In this document: piece after piece, positions 37,201 to 45,703 of the stretch
Layout of the letters: each line of letters begins with the position of its first letter
Position numbering within the stretch: position 1 is the stretch's first letter
NCBI GenBank assembly: GCA_033032175.1
Contig: CM065310.1
Span: forward strand, 6,014,001 to 6,078,000
DNA: 64,000 bases
Reading direction: 5' to 3'
Source of the DNA: Saturnia japonica
Taxonomy: Eukaryota; Arthropoda; Insecta; Lepidoptera; Saturniidae
Notes under the pieces: generated by a model
What the model was told of the DNA's origin: nothing
The model's input: the letters and a program-made list of their open reading frames with translations, nothing else
Database searches by the model: none
Made by a program: the position numbers and the translations under genes

Positions 37201-38910
37201 AGATACATTTTTGATCAGTTAAAATCATTTATAATACCTCTAAAAATCAATGATTTGTATACAATAACAATTTTTCAGGAACTTGGAGGATTTAACGCAT
37301 TTAAACAAGCAGCGAAACTAATAAAAACCCTAAATCTCGGAGAAGTTGATACAGAAATACTAAAAGATTATATGTTTAATAGCACCTGTCCTGCAGTATT
37401 AGTAGATTGGTGTAAGCCCAATAAAGTTAAAGCTGTTACATGCAAAGATGTCAGCATAGGAAATTACATAGAATCGCACGAAACGGTTATGAAAATAAAA
37501 TACAAACAAATTATTAATTTACATAGTAACAACACTTATATTTTGAGAGAGACTCCACGTTACTCTGGTAAGTTTTTAAATTTATTTTAAGGTTTATTTT
37601 TTTGTCAATTTTTGTTATTTATTATTAAAAAACGATTCGTTTTAGCTGTTTACGAGGCGATACCGGGTTTTGTGTCGCTGCTATCTCTAAACCCTCACGC
37701 CTTAAATAACGCTGGTCTATTCCCAATTGATACATTTAATTATAATCCAAATTATCACCGTCTAGTACTACAGTTGATAATGGCCTTGAGAGATTTACCA
37801 AAGTGAGTATAAATACATTCACATTAATTAAAAAAAATAAAGTAACTATTGAATACTATTTTAATAATAAATTTTATTTTAGATTAAATTTCTACATAGC
37901 CGCAGATGAGTGGAGATTAAAAGTATTGATGGGATCAATTCCTTATGCAAAAATTCCGAGCAGCTGGAGTGAATTTCGTAAAAACTTTTCTTCTATTGAA
38001 TCGTCCAATACAGATTTTCTTGGAGATCCTAGTATTGTTTTCAATAAACCTTTCACCGGGTAAGTAATTTTTAAATAAAAGTAGAGTAATTGGTAATATT
38101 GAAAAATAATTAACGCTTACTCTTTTAGAAAGTTCATGGGAATTATATTAAAGTATCAAATATATCAATCGTTTGCCGAGGAACTGATTTCTGATGAATC
38201 GGATTTAATCAACCATGTAGCTGAAAATAATGATCGTTTGATGTAAGTACATTTAGAATTAGGTATAATTTTTTATCTTTATTATTATTAAATAGAAATT
38301 CATATTAATGAGCTTTACAATTTACAGGGACACTATGATGCAAGGATATGGATCTAATTGGATGGAAATGATTAGTGACTTATTAGCTAAAAAAGAATAC
38401 GGCCTAGAATACACTGCTCTTACCGATTACTATAGATTTTTGGATGAATATCTTGATAACCAGTTGGAACCGCCTACTGAAATCCAAGAAGATGATTATG
38501 TAGAATCGATTATCACCGATTTCTTTCCTGGAGAAAACGAAATTCCATCTTCTGCAGATGTCTATGATAAGAGTTCTGAAAAACCGAATATAATGGACAA
38601 CGATCCTGTTATTGTGGACACACATGCTGATATTATTAAAGAAAATATTATTGATACGGGCGAGGAAACTAACATGAAATTTGGTGTTGAGACGTCGACT
38701 GTTGGTGTTTTGGAAATAAAAAATCCTGTATCAGCCGGCGATCATAAGGATGAAGTGAATATAAAAGAAGCATCATATAACACATATTGGTGGATAGGTA
38801 TAGGTGTAGCCGTTGCTGTCGTTGTTATATTAATAGCTATTATTCTAAGGAAGCGTCAGAGTCACCGAAAAGAGCTAGATAGACAACGAAGAGAAAATTC
38901 GCGCGCCTGA
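18993..38910 (+). CDS. ACE-like (Ance-type) membrane protein, probably catalytically inactive
   Basis: Exons: 18993-19202, 21308-21475 (or the copy at 27438-27605), 30291-30378, 32302-32442, 36443-36619, 37095-37192, 37279-37567, 37646-37802, 37883-38059, 38129-38242, 38328-38910. All introns are GT-AG and phases join into 733 codons plus stop. The product has a signal peptide (about 1-22), an M2-family ACE-like ectodomain and one transmembrane segment (about 692-713) before a basic tail, so it should be type I on the cell surface. Cysteine pairs C146/C152 and C339/C349 match ACE disulfides. Active ACE binds zinc through HExxH plus a downstream Glu. Here the motif reads HETVM (361-365), losing the second His; the later Glu (394) survives in YEAIPG instead of HEAIGD. 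Peptidase activity is therefore unlikely, as in several insect Ance paralogues. The acidic stretch before the membrane looks like a stalk. Family assignment is strong; the orthologue (perhaps Ance-3-like) is a guess. Confidence 0.85.
19216..19390 (-). repeat. tRNA-derived SINE family 1, reversed copy in intron 1
   Basis: Reverse complement of the SINE body: 'aaagggttaggcagaggtgt', 'cccacagttcgccgag', 'ccgagctgctactgagaat'. Readthrough of the exon 1 donor would enter this SINE and stop after 16 codons at 19251-19253. Confidence 0.65.
20640..20870. repeat. Dispersed repeat tail in intron 1
   Basis: The block 'gcgctaatctcagaaacggc' with 'tgtctgtttgtctgtttgcc' is a sequence type I recognise as widely dispersed in lepidopteran genomes. 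Ends are not defined. Confidence 0.35.
21090..22297 (+). repeat. Duplicated block containing exon 2, copy A
   Basis: It aligns with 27220-28437 over about 1.2 kb at a constant offset of 6,130 bp across the exon. Flanks differ at roughly 30 positions in about 800 bp downstream by eye, whereas the exon differs at two. Homology stops at 22297, exactly where the copia LTR begins. Confidence 0.85.
21308..21475 (+). CDS. ACE-like gene, coding exon 2, copy A
   Basis: It encodes residues 71-126 (begins LERDKSF, ends TDQWIR), with acceptor 'cttacag', donor 'gtatgg' and phase 0 at both ends. The identical peptide is encoded by 27438-27605, and both copies keep intact splice sites. Skipping or double inclusion would preserve frame. 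Confidence 0.8.
22298..22479 (-). repeat. 3' LTR of the broken copia element
   Basis: 182 bp bounded by TGTAG...CTACA on either strand. On the - strand it directly follows a polypurine tract (AAGGGAGGA, 22480-22488) and is followed by the end of the duplicated host block. A 42-bp piece of the other LTR lies at 24298-24339. Confidence 0.7.
22464..24120 (-). pseudogene. Copia gag-protease-integrase remnant
   Basis: The coding remnant runs from about 24120 down to 22500 in several frames: gag N-terminal part with LTGRDNYNTWKF, then pieces at 23805-23599, 23722-23270 (zinc knuckle and protease), 23316-23026, 23123-22914 (pre-integrase) and 22760-22464 (integrase). The last piece stops matching integrase after SGIK and runs into non-coding sequence next to the LTR. 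At least four frame changes are needed to join the parts. Confidence 0.75.
24298..24339 (-). repeat. Truncated 5' LTR of the copia element
   Basis: These 42 bp match 22298-22339, then diverge. On the - strand they end in CTACA directly before the primer binding site. The break at 24339/24340 is where the inverted integrase fragment is joined. Confidence 0.7.
24360..24670 (+). pseudogene. Copia integrase C-terminal core, in opposite orientation
   Basis: The + strand reads IKHQTTTPYTPEQNG, LSERKNR, WAEAVSTAAYIINR and FGCKAMVHVP, which is the integrase core around the catalytic Glu and beyond. It begins at the point where the - strand copy at 22500-22760 stops, sharing about nine bases of the junction. 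It is therefore probably the missing piece of the same element or a sister copy, flipped. The frame ends at 24670 with no continuation into reverse transcriptase. Confidence 0.75.
24686..24735 (+). repeat. Partial LINE 3' tail, duplicate of 25766-25812
   Basis: About 45 bp ('tggtgaagctgtcaaagcta' and following) match the start of the Jockey-type tail at 25766 almost exactly, then diverge without the poly-A. It sits upstream of the LINE relic that owns the full tail. Confidence 0.55.
24851..25853 (+). pseudogene. Jockey-type LINE relic, 3' end
   Basis: It matches the - strand element at 51016-52260: the end of reverse transcriptase (RHKLTLYK, VRPIMTY), the post-RT region (PRPRNHRSLRRGRA), the 3' UTR, and the tail 'agggccccttaggctaacag' ending in an A-rich run. 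Many stops and frameshifts are present, so it is much older than the 51 kb copy. It is truncated at the 5' end. Confidence 0.65.
25854..27219. other. Sequence between the two exon 2 copies
   Basis: No exon was recognised. A repeat tail of the form 'gggtgaaaccgaggggcaca' followed by 'gctagttttaataata' lies at about 26634-26672. The rest is AT-rich. Confidence 0.4.
27220..28437 (+). repeat. Duplicated block containing exon 2, copy B
   Basis: Partner of 21090-22297. It differs by scattered substitutions, a few small indels and about 25 extra bases near 27864-27888 that look like a local direct duplication of 'ggtggatct'. The region within about 250 bp after the exon is almost unchanged. Confidence 0.85.
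27438..27605 (+). CDS. ACE-like gene, coding exon 2, copy B
   Basis: Same 56 residues as copy A, with the same acceptor 'cttacag' and donor 'gtatgg'. It differs at two third-codon positions (GCT to GCG and GCT to GCC), both silent. It could replace copy A without changing the protein. Which copy is spliced cannot be told from sequence. Confidence 0.7.
27606..30290 (+). other. Intron 2 of the ACE-like gene (after copy B)
   Basis: It contains the rest of duplicated block B and repeat family B at 29650-29802. No extra exon was recognised. Confidence 0.6.
29650..29802 (+). repeat. Interspersed repeat family B, truncated copy 4
   Basis: It has 'gcgacttcaacaaaa', 'gttactcaattcgaatgta', 'cttctttgtttatgaacc', a T run and a terminal 'attgtcttgt', with the middle part deleted. 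Confidence 0.5.
30291..30378 (+). CDS. ACE-like gene, coding exon 3
   Basis: Begins LVTFGDNALNKIRF and contains YDCGSNTNC, the first conserved ACE disulfide loop, with an N-glycosylation site (NCT). Acceptor 'tgttacag', donor 'gtaagt'. It enters in phase 0 and leaves in phase 1. Open sequence upstream to 30045 is intronic. Confidence 0.8.
30379..32301 (+). other. Intron 3 of the ACE-like gene
   Basis: AT-rich. A LINE or SINE 3' tail lies at about 32056-32230 near the acceptor. No exon was recognised. Confidence 0.6.
32056..32230 (+). repeat. Dispersed retroelement tail just upstream of exon 4
   Basis: It contains 'ctagcagtaccccacggttt', 'gccaaatatcagcccaatcc' and 'gttcagtggtttgagc', a sequence I recognise as a common lepidopteran retroelement 3' region. 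It ends about 70 bp before the exon 4 acceptor. Confidence 0.45.
32302..32442 (+). CDS. ACE-like gene, coding exon 4
   Basis: Encodes ELQTHLAREQDEGTLRRM and then the helix ending LLRNASKQN. It corresponds to the ACE segment that carries the conserved helix before the DSW/DYW block. Too short and too split to stand out as an open frame; found by joining phases (enters in phase 1, leaves in phase 1). Acceptor 'atttag', donor 'gtgagt'. Confidence 0.75.
32443..36442 (+). other. Intron 4 of the ACE-like gene
   Basis: The largest clean intron, 4.0 kb and AT-rich. It holds repeat family B at 35600-35825 and, near its 3' end (about 36080-36290), a dispersed repeat related to 42110-42600. No exon was recognised. 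Confidence 0.6.
35600..35825 (+). repeat. Interspersed repeat family B, copy 5
   Basis: It has 'aaccaagttcaaaaaa', 'gacttctttgtttatgga', a 14-T run, 'ttggcattggactttcgact' and 'aaaaattgtcttgtc'. It is one of the more complete copies. Confidence 0.55.
36443..36619 (+). CDS. ACE-like gene, coding exon 5
   Basis: Encodes YNSVEDYWDG, then LWDNIKPLYTKLHKYI and the LPIHLLS end. This aligns with the classic ACE block (DSW...LQPLY..LHAYVR...IPAHLLG) and is the strongest family evidence. Acceptor 'gattttag', donor 'gtaagt', phase 1 at both ends. Confidence 0.9.
36620..37094 (+). other. Intron 5 of the ACE-like gene
   Basis: 475 bp, AT-rich, no recognisable features. Confidence 0.7.
37095..37192 (+). 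CDS. ACE-like gene, coding exon 6
   Basis: Encodes SLTGDDWSNLIESLLPKH and on to ANLQLK, matching the ACE segment after HLLG (M.AQ.WSN). Acceptor 'attcacag', donor 'gtagat'. It enters in phase 1 and leaves in phase 0. Found by phase continuity. Confidence 0.8.
37279..37567 (+). CDS. ACE-like gene, coding exon 7 (degenerate zinc motif)
   Basis: Residues 295-390. It holds C339 and C349, expected to form the second ACE disulfide, and the HETVM sequence (361-365) where active ACE has HExxH. First His and Glu are kept, the second His is Met. Acceptor 'tttttcag', donor 'gtaagt'. It enters in phase 0 and leaves in phase 1. Confidence 0.88.
37646..37802 (+). CDS. ACE-like gene, coding exon 8
   Basis: Starts AVYEAIPGFVSLLSL, equivalent to the ACE HEAIGD helix whose Glu is the third zinc ligand. 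The Glu (394) is present, but the preceding His is Tyr and GD is PG. Acceptor 'gttttag', donor 'gtgagt'. It enters in phase 1 and leaves in phase 2. Confidence 0.85.
37883..38059 (+). CDS. ACE-like gene, coding exon 9
   Basis: Encodes AADEWRLKVLMGSI, the counterpart of the ACE D.WRW.VF.G block, and ends in a PSIVFNKPFTG segment. Acceptor 'attttag', donor 'gtaagt', phase 2 at both ends. Confidence 0.85.
38129..38242 (+). CDS. ACE-like gene, coding exon 10
   Basis: Encodes FMGIILKYQIYQSFAEEL, aligning with the ACE Y.RYFVSFI.QFQFH.ALC helix. The Cys at the end of that helix is absent. Acceptor 'cttttag', donor 'gtaagt', phase 2 at both ends. Found by phase continuity. Confidence 0.8.
38328..38910 (+). 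CDS. ACE-like gene, last coding exon (membrane anchor)
   Basis: It begins DTMMQGYGSNWMEMISDLL, the end of the ACE fold, then LTDYYRFLDEYLDNQ. About 110 mostly acidic residues follow, a likely extracellular stalk. A transmembrane helix (WWIGIGVAVAVVVILIAIIL) and a basic cytoplasmic tail of about 20 residues complete the protein. The stop is TGA at 38908-38910. Acceptor 'tttacag'. Confidence 0.88.
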
Positions 38911-39600
38911 TTTGAGGAATATCGGTTCTAGAAGTGGAACCGATTTTTGAAAATCTTAAGACTAAATCTTAGTGAAATTGTGCCAAAACCGTGTGTTTTA
39001 AATTTAAAACATTTAAAATTTAACGTACGTACAATGGTGACTTTATTTTTCATTAATATGCTTTTTTGTAAGAGATATTTTTGTTATTAATAGATCTTAT
39101 AATATTTACATGATGTTGTCAAATTATTTATTTCATATCATCACATTCATGCATTTAATTCTATTTTTGCTTTAACTTTTTCTACTTGTTCCGGAATGTA
39201 TCTGTTTCTTCTATTTCATAAGTAATTATAATTGCTAGATAGTGTGAAGAAGGAATAAAATATTTTTGTACATATCACAATTTGCAAAATAGTGTAAAAG
39301 ATTGTTACCAAGAGTGTCTATAATAGTTGTACATTTTAGTTAGATGTAATTTCGCTGTGCCTTAAGCGTCTCAATTTCTAATAAATAAGATGCGCGAAAC
39401 ATGATGTTATTATAAAATTTGTAACAAAAAAATATACGATAATTTTTGTAATATCTCTATTTACTCTCAGCTCTAATGTTAGACCAAATACCTATTAAAG
39501 TTCTTTTTATGTAATTATTGTTTTAAAGATATTGTATTTCATCACTTAGTGAATAAAATTTCAAATTTTTACTTCGGTTCCAAATAAGTTATGATTTAAA
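38911..39600 (+). other. 3' UTR region of the ACE-like gene with candidate poly(A) signals
   Basis: AATAAA hexamers occur at 39254-39259 and 39552-39557, with another near 39380. The used site cannot be fixed without transcript data. No coding sequence was seen. Confidence 0.45.
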
Positions 39601-40942
39601 TTGATTAATTTATATCTACCTATGTCAAAAATGTGTTTACAATTAAATGGATAAGCGGACGTTGTGTCAGAATTCGAAACAGGAATAATAAATGTTTTAA
39701 ACATTCGGTTTTATTTTTCTTTTCTCAAATGAATACATTTATACATATAAACATTTGAAGTGTCTGTAATCTCAAAATAATAGCTTTTTAATAAATGCGC
39801 ATAAACGTTTAGGTCGATTTTGGCGGGACTTTCACTGGCAGCTATCTGATGTTATAAAAAGTAACTTATGCTAGTTTTATTTTAGAAAAATAATTCGAGT
39901 TCCGTGCAAATAAAAATCAATTCGGAAAAACGACGATTTTTGAGCGCTCAAATGGCTTACGCTGATGTTTGATTGACGTAGGCATTACTTTGCGGAAATC
40001 TATAGTCATTAATTTATCCGAAATTTCTTTGCTTACTCTGAGTAAACCATAAGAAATAAAATGCAGTGCTTATTTGAATAGACCTACAAAAAAGTCCGCG
40101 ATAGCATATGCCTATCTTCTAAGAATCACAAATCACAATAAGCATTTCTGTCTTTAAAATAAAGGGAGCGGGTAGTACGATTAGCAGCTAGTACCTATAA
40201 CAATATTTTTATAGAGATCCGAATTATGTAAGATATATATTATTATTAAATTTGAAAGGAGAGTGACCGAAATATTGGGTATTGTCTTTCAGCAAGAACA
40301 TCTCATAAATGTTTGCAACACTAGAAATTCAGGAGCGATACGGCTCAAATGTCCTTCGTTGGCGTTTCCTTTTCATATCTGTGAACCTTTTGGCAAAGAT
40401 CCAACGCAGGGTGTATGTTCCGACCAGTTACAGTCACAACTTAAATTTGTTTTTCTCCTATGTTGTTTGTTTTTCTAATGAATACGCATTGTGATTTAAT
40501 GCATGGGGGGTCGAACGTAATGTTGGCAAATTCTTTTCATAATAAATGTCATTATTTTTCTTACAAGCATTTCCTTACGACTATGCAAAAAGTCATATAT
40601 TCTCTTTAGAAGCAAATAGTAGAAAATAATAATTTAAATAAACAGTATTTTATTTTTTATTACAAGTTTTTTTAGCTTTAATTGCCGTAATGGCTGATTA
40701 GTTAAGATCAGCGAAACAACGACCTGAAGTCTGCAGGCATACGTTTATTTATGTACATTTTTAATCAATAACGCAAGCTGACGGTAAAGAAAAAACATAG
40801 CTAAGAAACCTGAACACTTGAGAAATGTAACATTAGGTAGTATCGCCATGTAGTGGAAAGAAATACAAATTTATCGATGTTTGAAATCGCCAAAACATAA
40901 TAAACTGACCTGTTAATTAACCCTGTGCCCTCCCTCGGGACA
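39601..40942. other. AT-rich sequence without recognisable gene
   Basis: The overlapping frames at 40263-40494 have no recognisable domain. Confidence 0.35.
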
Positions 40943-41130
40943 GTCCTCGTGGCGCAGTGGTAGTAAACGCTACTATTGAGCCGAGAGGTCGCGGGTTCGA
41001 TCCCCGCCCATGACTGAATTTGTATGATGAGCATAAATGTCAGTTGTGTGTGTCTGGGTGTTAATATCTATATATGTATGTATATCAGCTGTTTAGTTAC
41101 CATAATACAAGCTTTGCTTAGTTTGGAATT
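40943..41130 (+). repeat. tRNA-derived SINE family 2
   Basis: The head has an A-box-like 'tggcgcagtggtagta' (40950) and a B-box-like 'gggttcgatcccc' (40993), then a body ending 'aagctttgcttagtttgga'. The same body and head recur in reverse at 42296-42494. A closed acceptor stem is lacking, so it is not a tRNA gene. Confidence 0.65.
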
Positions 41131-42295
41131 AAATGGCTGTGTGTGGAATAGACTTTTAACAGAAGGTATTCTCAGCAATATTTTACTGAAACCGCTGTTT
41201 TATTTATCTGCTTAAATTATGAATTTGACGAGAGTTTATAAAAAGGAAAGGACTATTTTATTAAAAATAAAAATTATTGTTTACACATTTGGCATATTAT
41301 AAGGATGTAAATTGAAAATGTATAAATCTCTCGACAAGAACCAAACCTATTCATTGAGACCATTCCAATAAGCCTAAACACGATATAACTATTGTAAGTT
41401 GGTGAGCAAATAAGCATTCTTCAGATTCCAGATGACGCTGCAGCATCAGGTCACGAATGCCTTTTTTCTAACATAATAACAAATTTCGACTCGAAGAGAC
41501 CTGTGGAAGATGCTGACCGAAACTTATCAACTATAAAAGAGCCGATTACCTTCAAACAGTTGAACAAATTTTCTTAAATCATACCTAAAAATAATCTCGA
41601 TCAAGTTACCTTTGAACAAAAAAAACTGAATCAAAATCGGTTCAGCCGTTTGGAAGCTACGATGCCATAGACAGACACAGATGTAAACGTTAAACTTATA
41701 TAAGACCTCTTTGTTTTCGTCGGGGGTTAAAATATTTGTAAAAGGATAATTAATATCTGAAACAACTTAGTGATCGGATTCTATTTTATTTATTGAATGA
41801 TGGAAAGCTACGTTCGAATTGATACTATAGAATATTTGTTTTATTGTTATCAAGTTTTACTTTGTAATAAACTTTTGCTAGTCTAGAAAAAGCACTTTCT
41901 GTTTGCTATATGCTTATGTAATACTTTATGTTGGTGACATCTGTTATGTCATTACAAAACGCTTACGAGTAGGCCTCCATTAGCATAATCTCAGGTAAAA
42001 CGCTTTGTAACAGGAAAGAAAAGCCCAAAACAACCAAACCACCTGAGCCAAGAAATGAATTTTATATCGGGACACCTTAAACAGTAAGTTTGCCTTTTTT
42101 ATATTAGGCATTACTAAAATCTATTTTAATAAATCTGTAGCTCTGTACAGACAGAGCAGACACACAGGTGTGTATTGTCTTTTTTTTTTTCAAAATTTGT
42201 GTTAGGCTTCTATTATACTGGACACTGAACATTTATATTACATTTTTTTGTCTGTATCATAAAATAATAAATAAATATATAGACACAATTTTACC
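41131..42295. other. Repeat-rich sequence without gene
   Basis: A dispersed repeat block at about 41570-41730 ('aaaatcggttcagccgtttgg', 'cgtcgggggttaa') and the left part of another at 42110-42200 were recognised. No coding sequence was seen. Confidence 0.4.
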
Positions 42296-42494
42296 ATATA
42301 ATTCCAAACTAAGCAAAGCTTGTGTAAAGGTAATTAAACAGCTGATATACATATAATATATAATAGATATTTTAACACCCAGACACACAACTGTTAATTA
42401 TACTCATTACACAAAAGTAAGTCGTATGCAGGATCAAACCCGCGACATCTCGGTTTAGTACTAGAGTTTACTAAAATTACCCCACGAGGCCTGT
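42296..42494 (-). repeat. tRNA-derived SINE family 2, reversed copy nested in another repeat
   Basis: Reverse complement of the SINE at 40943. The flanks 42110-42200 and 42500-42600 both match parts of the repeat at 36080-36290 ('ccggtttttaagaaattttg'), so this SINE appears to have landed inside an older element. Confidence 0.6.
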
Positions 42495-42623
42495 CAATCG
42501 TTTGGTCTGATTAACTCAAAAACAGCTTGTCCGGTTTTTAAGAAATTTTGTACACAGTATGCCTATGTTATTCCTCAATTGATAGACTCTAGGCTCTATA
42601 ATAAAAATACGATCTACCACTAA

Positions 42624-43634
42624 CGGCCGGTTCAAATAATCTAACTATCTATAACTGGCAATTAAATAATAGCTACTACAAAAAATAGTGCATATAGAGC
42701 ATTTTTCAGTTTCAATAAACACAGATAGATAAAAAAATCTATCTTTAATTTAAACTAGTTGTCAGAGGGTCCATTTTTTGCCATAGATATGAAAGTCCAT
42801 AGAAGAAGAAGTAAATCGTTTCAATACCGTCCTTACAGTTAACTGTCAGTTATTCAAATTAACTTTCGTTTGAATTTTGTTTATCACCCGATTTTGTGAG
42901 ATACTTAATCAGTTCTTGTTAAAGGATTCTTAAATAACACATCAATAAAAAGTAATGGGTTTGTTTAGTGATGAATGTAATGTTGAAATGTATGAAGCCG
43001 GAGTATTAAATTTAGACTCAGATGATGCGGACTTTGAAGCATAGAACAATACACTTACTCTCTACGAGAGATTTGAAGATCATTGTTTATACTAGAATAA
43101 ACGTGAATTTTCAGTATCTGGATTTATATATAGATTAAAATTCAATAAAACTATAGTAAATTATTGCTAAAGAAAATAACGCCAAATAGTTGTAAACAAC
43201 ACTAAAAGTAAAACATTAAATACAAGATATTTAAAAAAAGCACAAAGAACGGGAAACCGAGCGAAGCAAGAAGACAGAGTGTTTCCAAACACAGCGTTTT
43301 GTTTTTCTTATTTTTCGAATACATATTTATATCTCTTTGTTAATCATTTTAAAATATCATTATTACTGAAAAATAATAATCTTAGTAAATATATACAATT
43401 AATATACATACTTATAATGTTTATCCTAAATAGAACGTCAATTATTCTAAACGAAAAAACAAAACGTTTCAGTTTGACGCCCTAACTGGAGTTAAATGAT
43501 TTTAACTATCTGTGGTCTTATCTAACTTTGTGGGAATAGTCATATTGAAACACCAATCATAGATAATTAAAAAAATGGAAATTATCTCTGATAGCTACTA
43601 AATTTTAACTATAGTCAGATTATTGAGAACGACC
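42624..43634. mobile_element. Harbinger-like non-autonomous DNA transposon (candidate)
   Basis: The ends are imperfect terminal inverted repeats: the left end starts CGGCCGGTTC and has AATAATCTAACTAT, and the right end read backwards starts CGGTCGTTCT and has AATAATCTGACTAT. TAA stands directly outside both ends (42621-42623 and 43635-43637), the 3-bp TWA duplication expected of PIF/Harbinger. Inside there is only a 29-codon open frame (from 42956) and AT-rich sequence; no transposase was recognised. The superfamily rests on TSD and size only. Confidence 0.5.
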
Positions 43635-43637
43635 GTA

Positions 43638-45354
43638 AAATGACTGTTGGTATGTAAATGATTCCTTTGTCAACACTATCTCCTTTTGTAAACAAGCCAC
43701 AGTCGGAAAACAACAAGAATAAATAAAACCACTAAATTGATTCATTTATTAAACATATATAAAATACTAAACAAACAAAAAATAGCATCATGAAATATTA
43801 TAGTACTATACATAATACTATACTAAGTTATACTTTTGAAAAAGAGATTGACATTTTCTGCTTCTTAATGTCTTCTCAGTTACTTAATTCAATTAGTACA
43901 TTTCACTCTTCAAAGCAAGTCTAAATACCAATTTCAAGTAATTTGTAATCAAAGGTAACATAAAGCAAAGTAAAATAAAACATATTTCTAAAACTTAAAT
44001 ATAAATCTTTCGATTCGTTTTAGAACTATAAAATTAATTTCTACTGTAACTTGCAAACTATATAGATTAATATTTTAACAATTTTTATTTTAAAAGCGAT
44101 AATTATTTGACAACTAGACTTTTTTACTATTTTATTATATTATAAAACATATGAAACTTTATACACATAGGTACAATGAGATTCTTCATTCCAGGTGTGT
44201 TTGTTTAAGTGTGATTTATGAGACTACGTCACGATATAAGCCCCATTACGTCTTTTTATTACGCAGGGAAAGGCTTAGGATTTATTATTATTATGTTCAC
44301 ATTATGCGCAAAGTACCTTTTGTTGTTTTAACAGGTATCATAAGTTTATGAAAATAGTTATTTACTTTAGAGTACGGTGTTTTGAAAGCCAATATGAAAC
44401 TGTATAAAATATTCATTTGCAAGTCTTTCGTTTCAGTAGTGAAGACGTATTTGTAATACAGATCTGAAAAAAGTAATTGTATATTTTTAGAAAACGTGAC
44501 GTCACCATTCAGGAAATATGAACGTTAGACTATTACGTTAGTTGTCAAACTTGTCACTGTTATCATACAAAATGACATATAAAATGAACGATGGCGTCAC
44601 GGGAACATAATGCATAGTTTTTGTGGCGTACATTTTATTTAGATTAAAAAAAAATATAGATATCTTCAGCATATAAAGTTTTAAAACAATTTCCCAAAAG
44701 TTATCAACTCCCGGATTATATATGACTGCATCGCGACCACCACACACCGCGATTGCCATAGTGGCACGCTTAAAGCGGTATTACACTGCAGGTCCATCAC
44801 AGCTGAAATATCACCTTTAGGCGTGTAGGGTTCCAGGATCAGCCTTTGTATATATCCCTACCAGACTGGATCATGACTGTTAAAGATAGTGGACATTGAT
44901 AAGCTCGTTATAGTGAAGTTCTTCAGGTTTGTCGCGTTTTGGAATCAGCTAGTGTATATCAAAGTACCGAGAGACTTGCACGCCATGATGACTGCGACGA
45001 CCGGCGATAAATTTACCAATGATAATTATGCACAGTATCAAAACTTTACTTATTTAAATTACAACATGGAATAGGGTGTTACAGAAAACAGAATTGCAGT
45101 GATTGCCTTGCACAAAGTGGGCTTATATTATACCCAGTTTGGCTCCAAAGCTGTCGGTCTATTTCAAGACACTTCAGAAGCTTGCATTACAAAAATAGCA
45201 ATGACTGGCGATGGATTGCCAATGACTCAGGGTTCTTCGCTGTCTTTGGATTGTACTGTGCTTCCCATCAGGCACAAAACTGTTACTTTGCCTAGATCCA
45301 ATAATTAATAAAAGAATCTTCATACCTTATAATCGTGTCGCCGGATAAATTGTA
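43638..45354. other. No recognised gene; one interrupted open stretch
   Basis: 44889-45308 on the + strand is one frame of 140 codons with a single TAG at 45072-45074. I recognise no family. A dispersed repeat fragment lies near 44700-44880. The remainder is AT-rich. Confidence 0.3.
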
Positions 45355-45703
45355 CGAACCGTTAGTTCATAAACAATCTAGTCAGATTGTAACCTGTCGG
45401 TAGATTATGAACGGGCATAGAATTAAATCTAACGGTTACATTTTCGTAGGTTCATAAACTAACTGAAATGATTAGGTTAAGTTGAACTTGATAATGTCAG
45501 CAACTAATTAATAACAAACAAAACAGAATTAAATATATGCTTTACACAGTATAGCTGTTGATAATTCACATTGTTTAAGTCCTAGTATTATAATTTTACT
45601 TATTTAATAGAGATAATCTCAAAAATTCAAAATTATTAGTGTCCGTTTATAATCTACCGATAGTTTTACAATCAGACCAGATTGTTTATAAACTAACGGT
45701 TCC
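45355..45703. mobile_element. MITE-like element with long terminal inverted repeats
   Basis: About 62 bp at 45355-45420 are matched in reverse at 45640-45703 with a few substitutions and one indel. Shared stretches include GAACCGTTAGTT, ATAAACAATCT, GATTGTAA and CGGTAGATTAT. The 220-bp middle is AT-rich and non-coding. The total of about 350 bp is MITE-sized. No convincing target duplication was seen, so the superfamily is unknown. Confidence 0.6.

Noticed and set aside
40943..41015. Functional tRNA gene
   Set aside because: A and B boxes are present, but no acceptor stem closes and the sequence continues into a body shared with another copy, so it is a SINE head.
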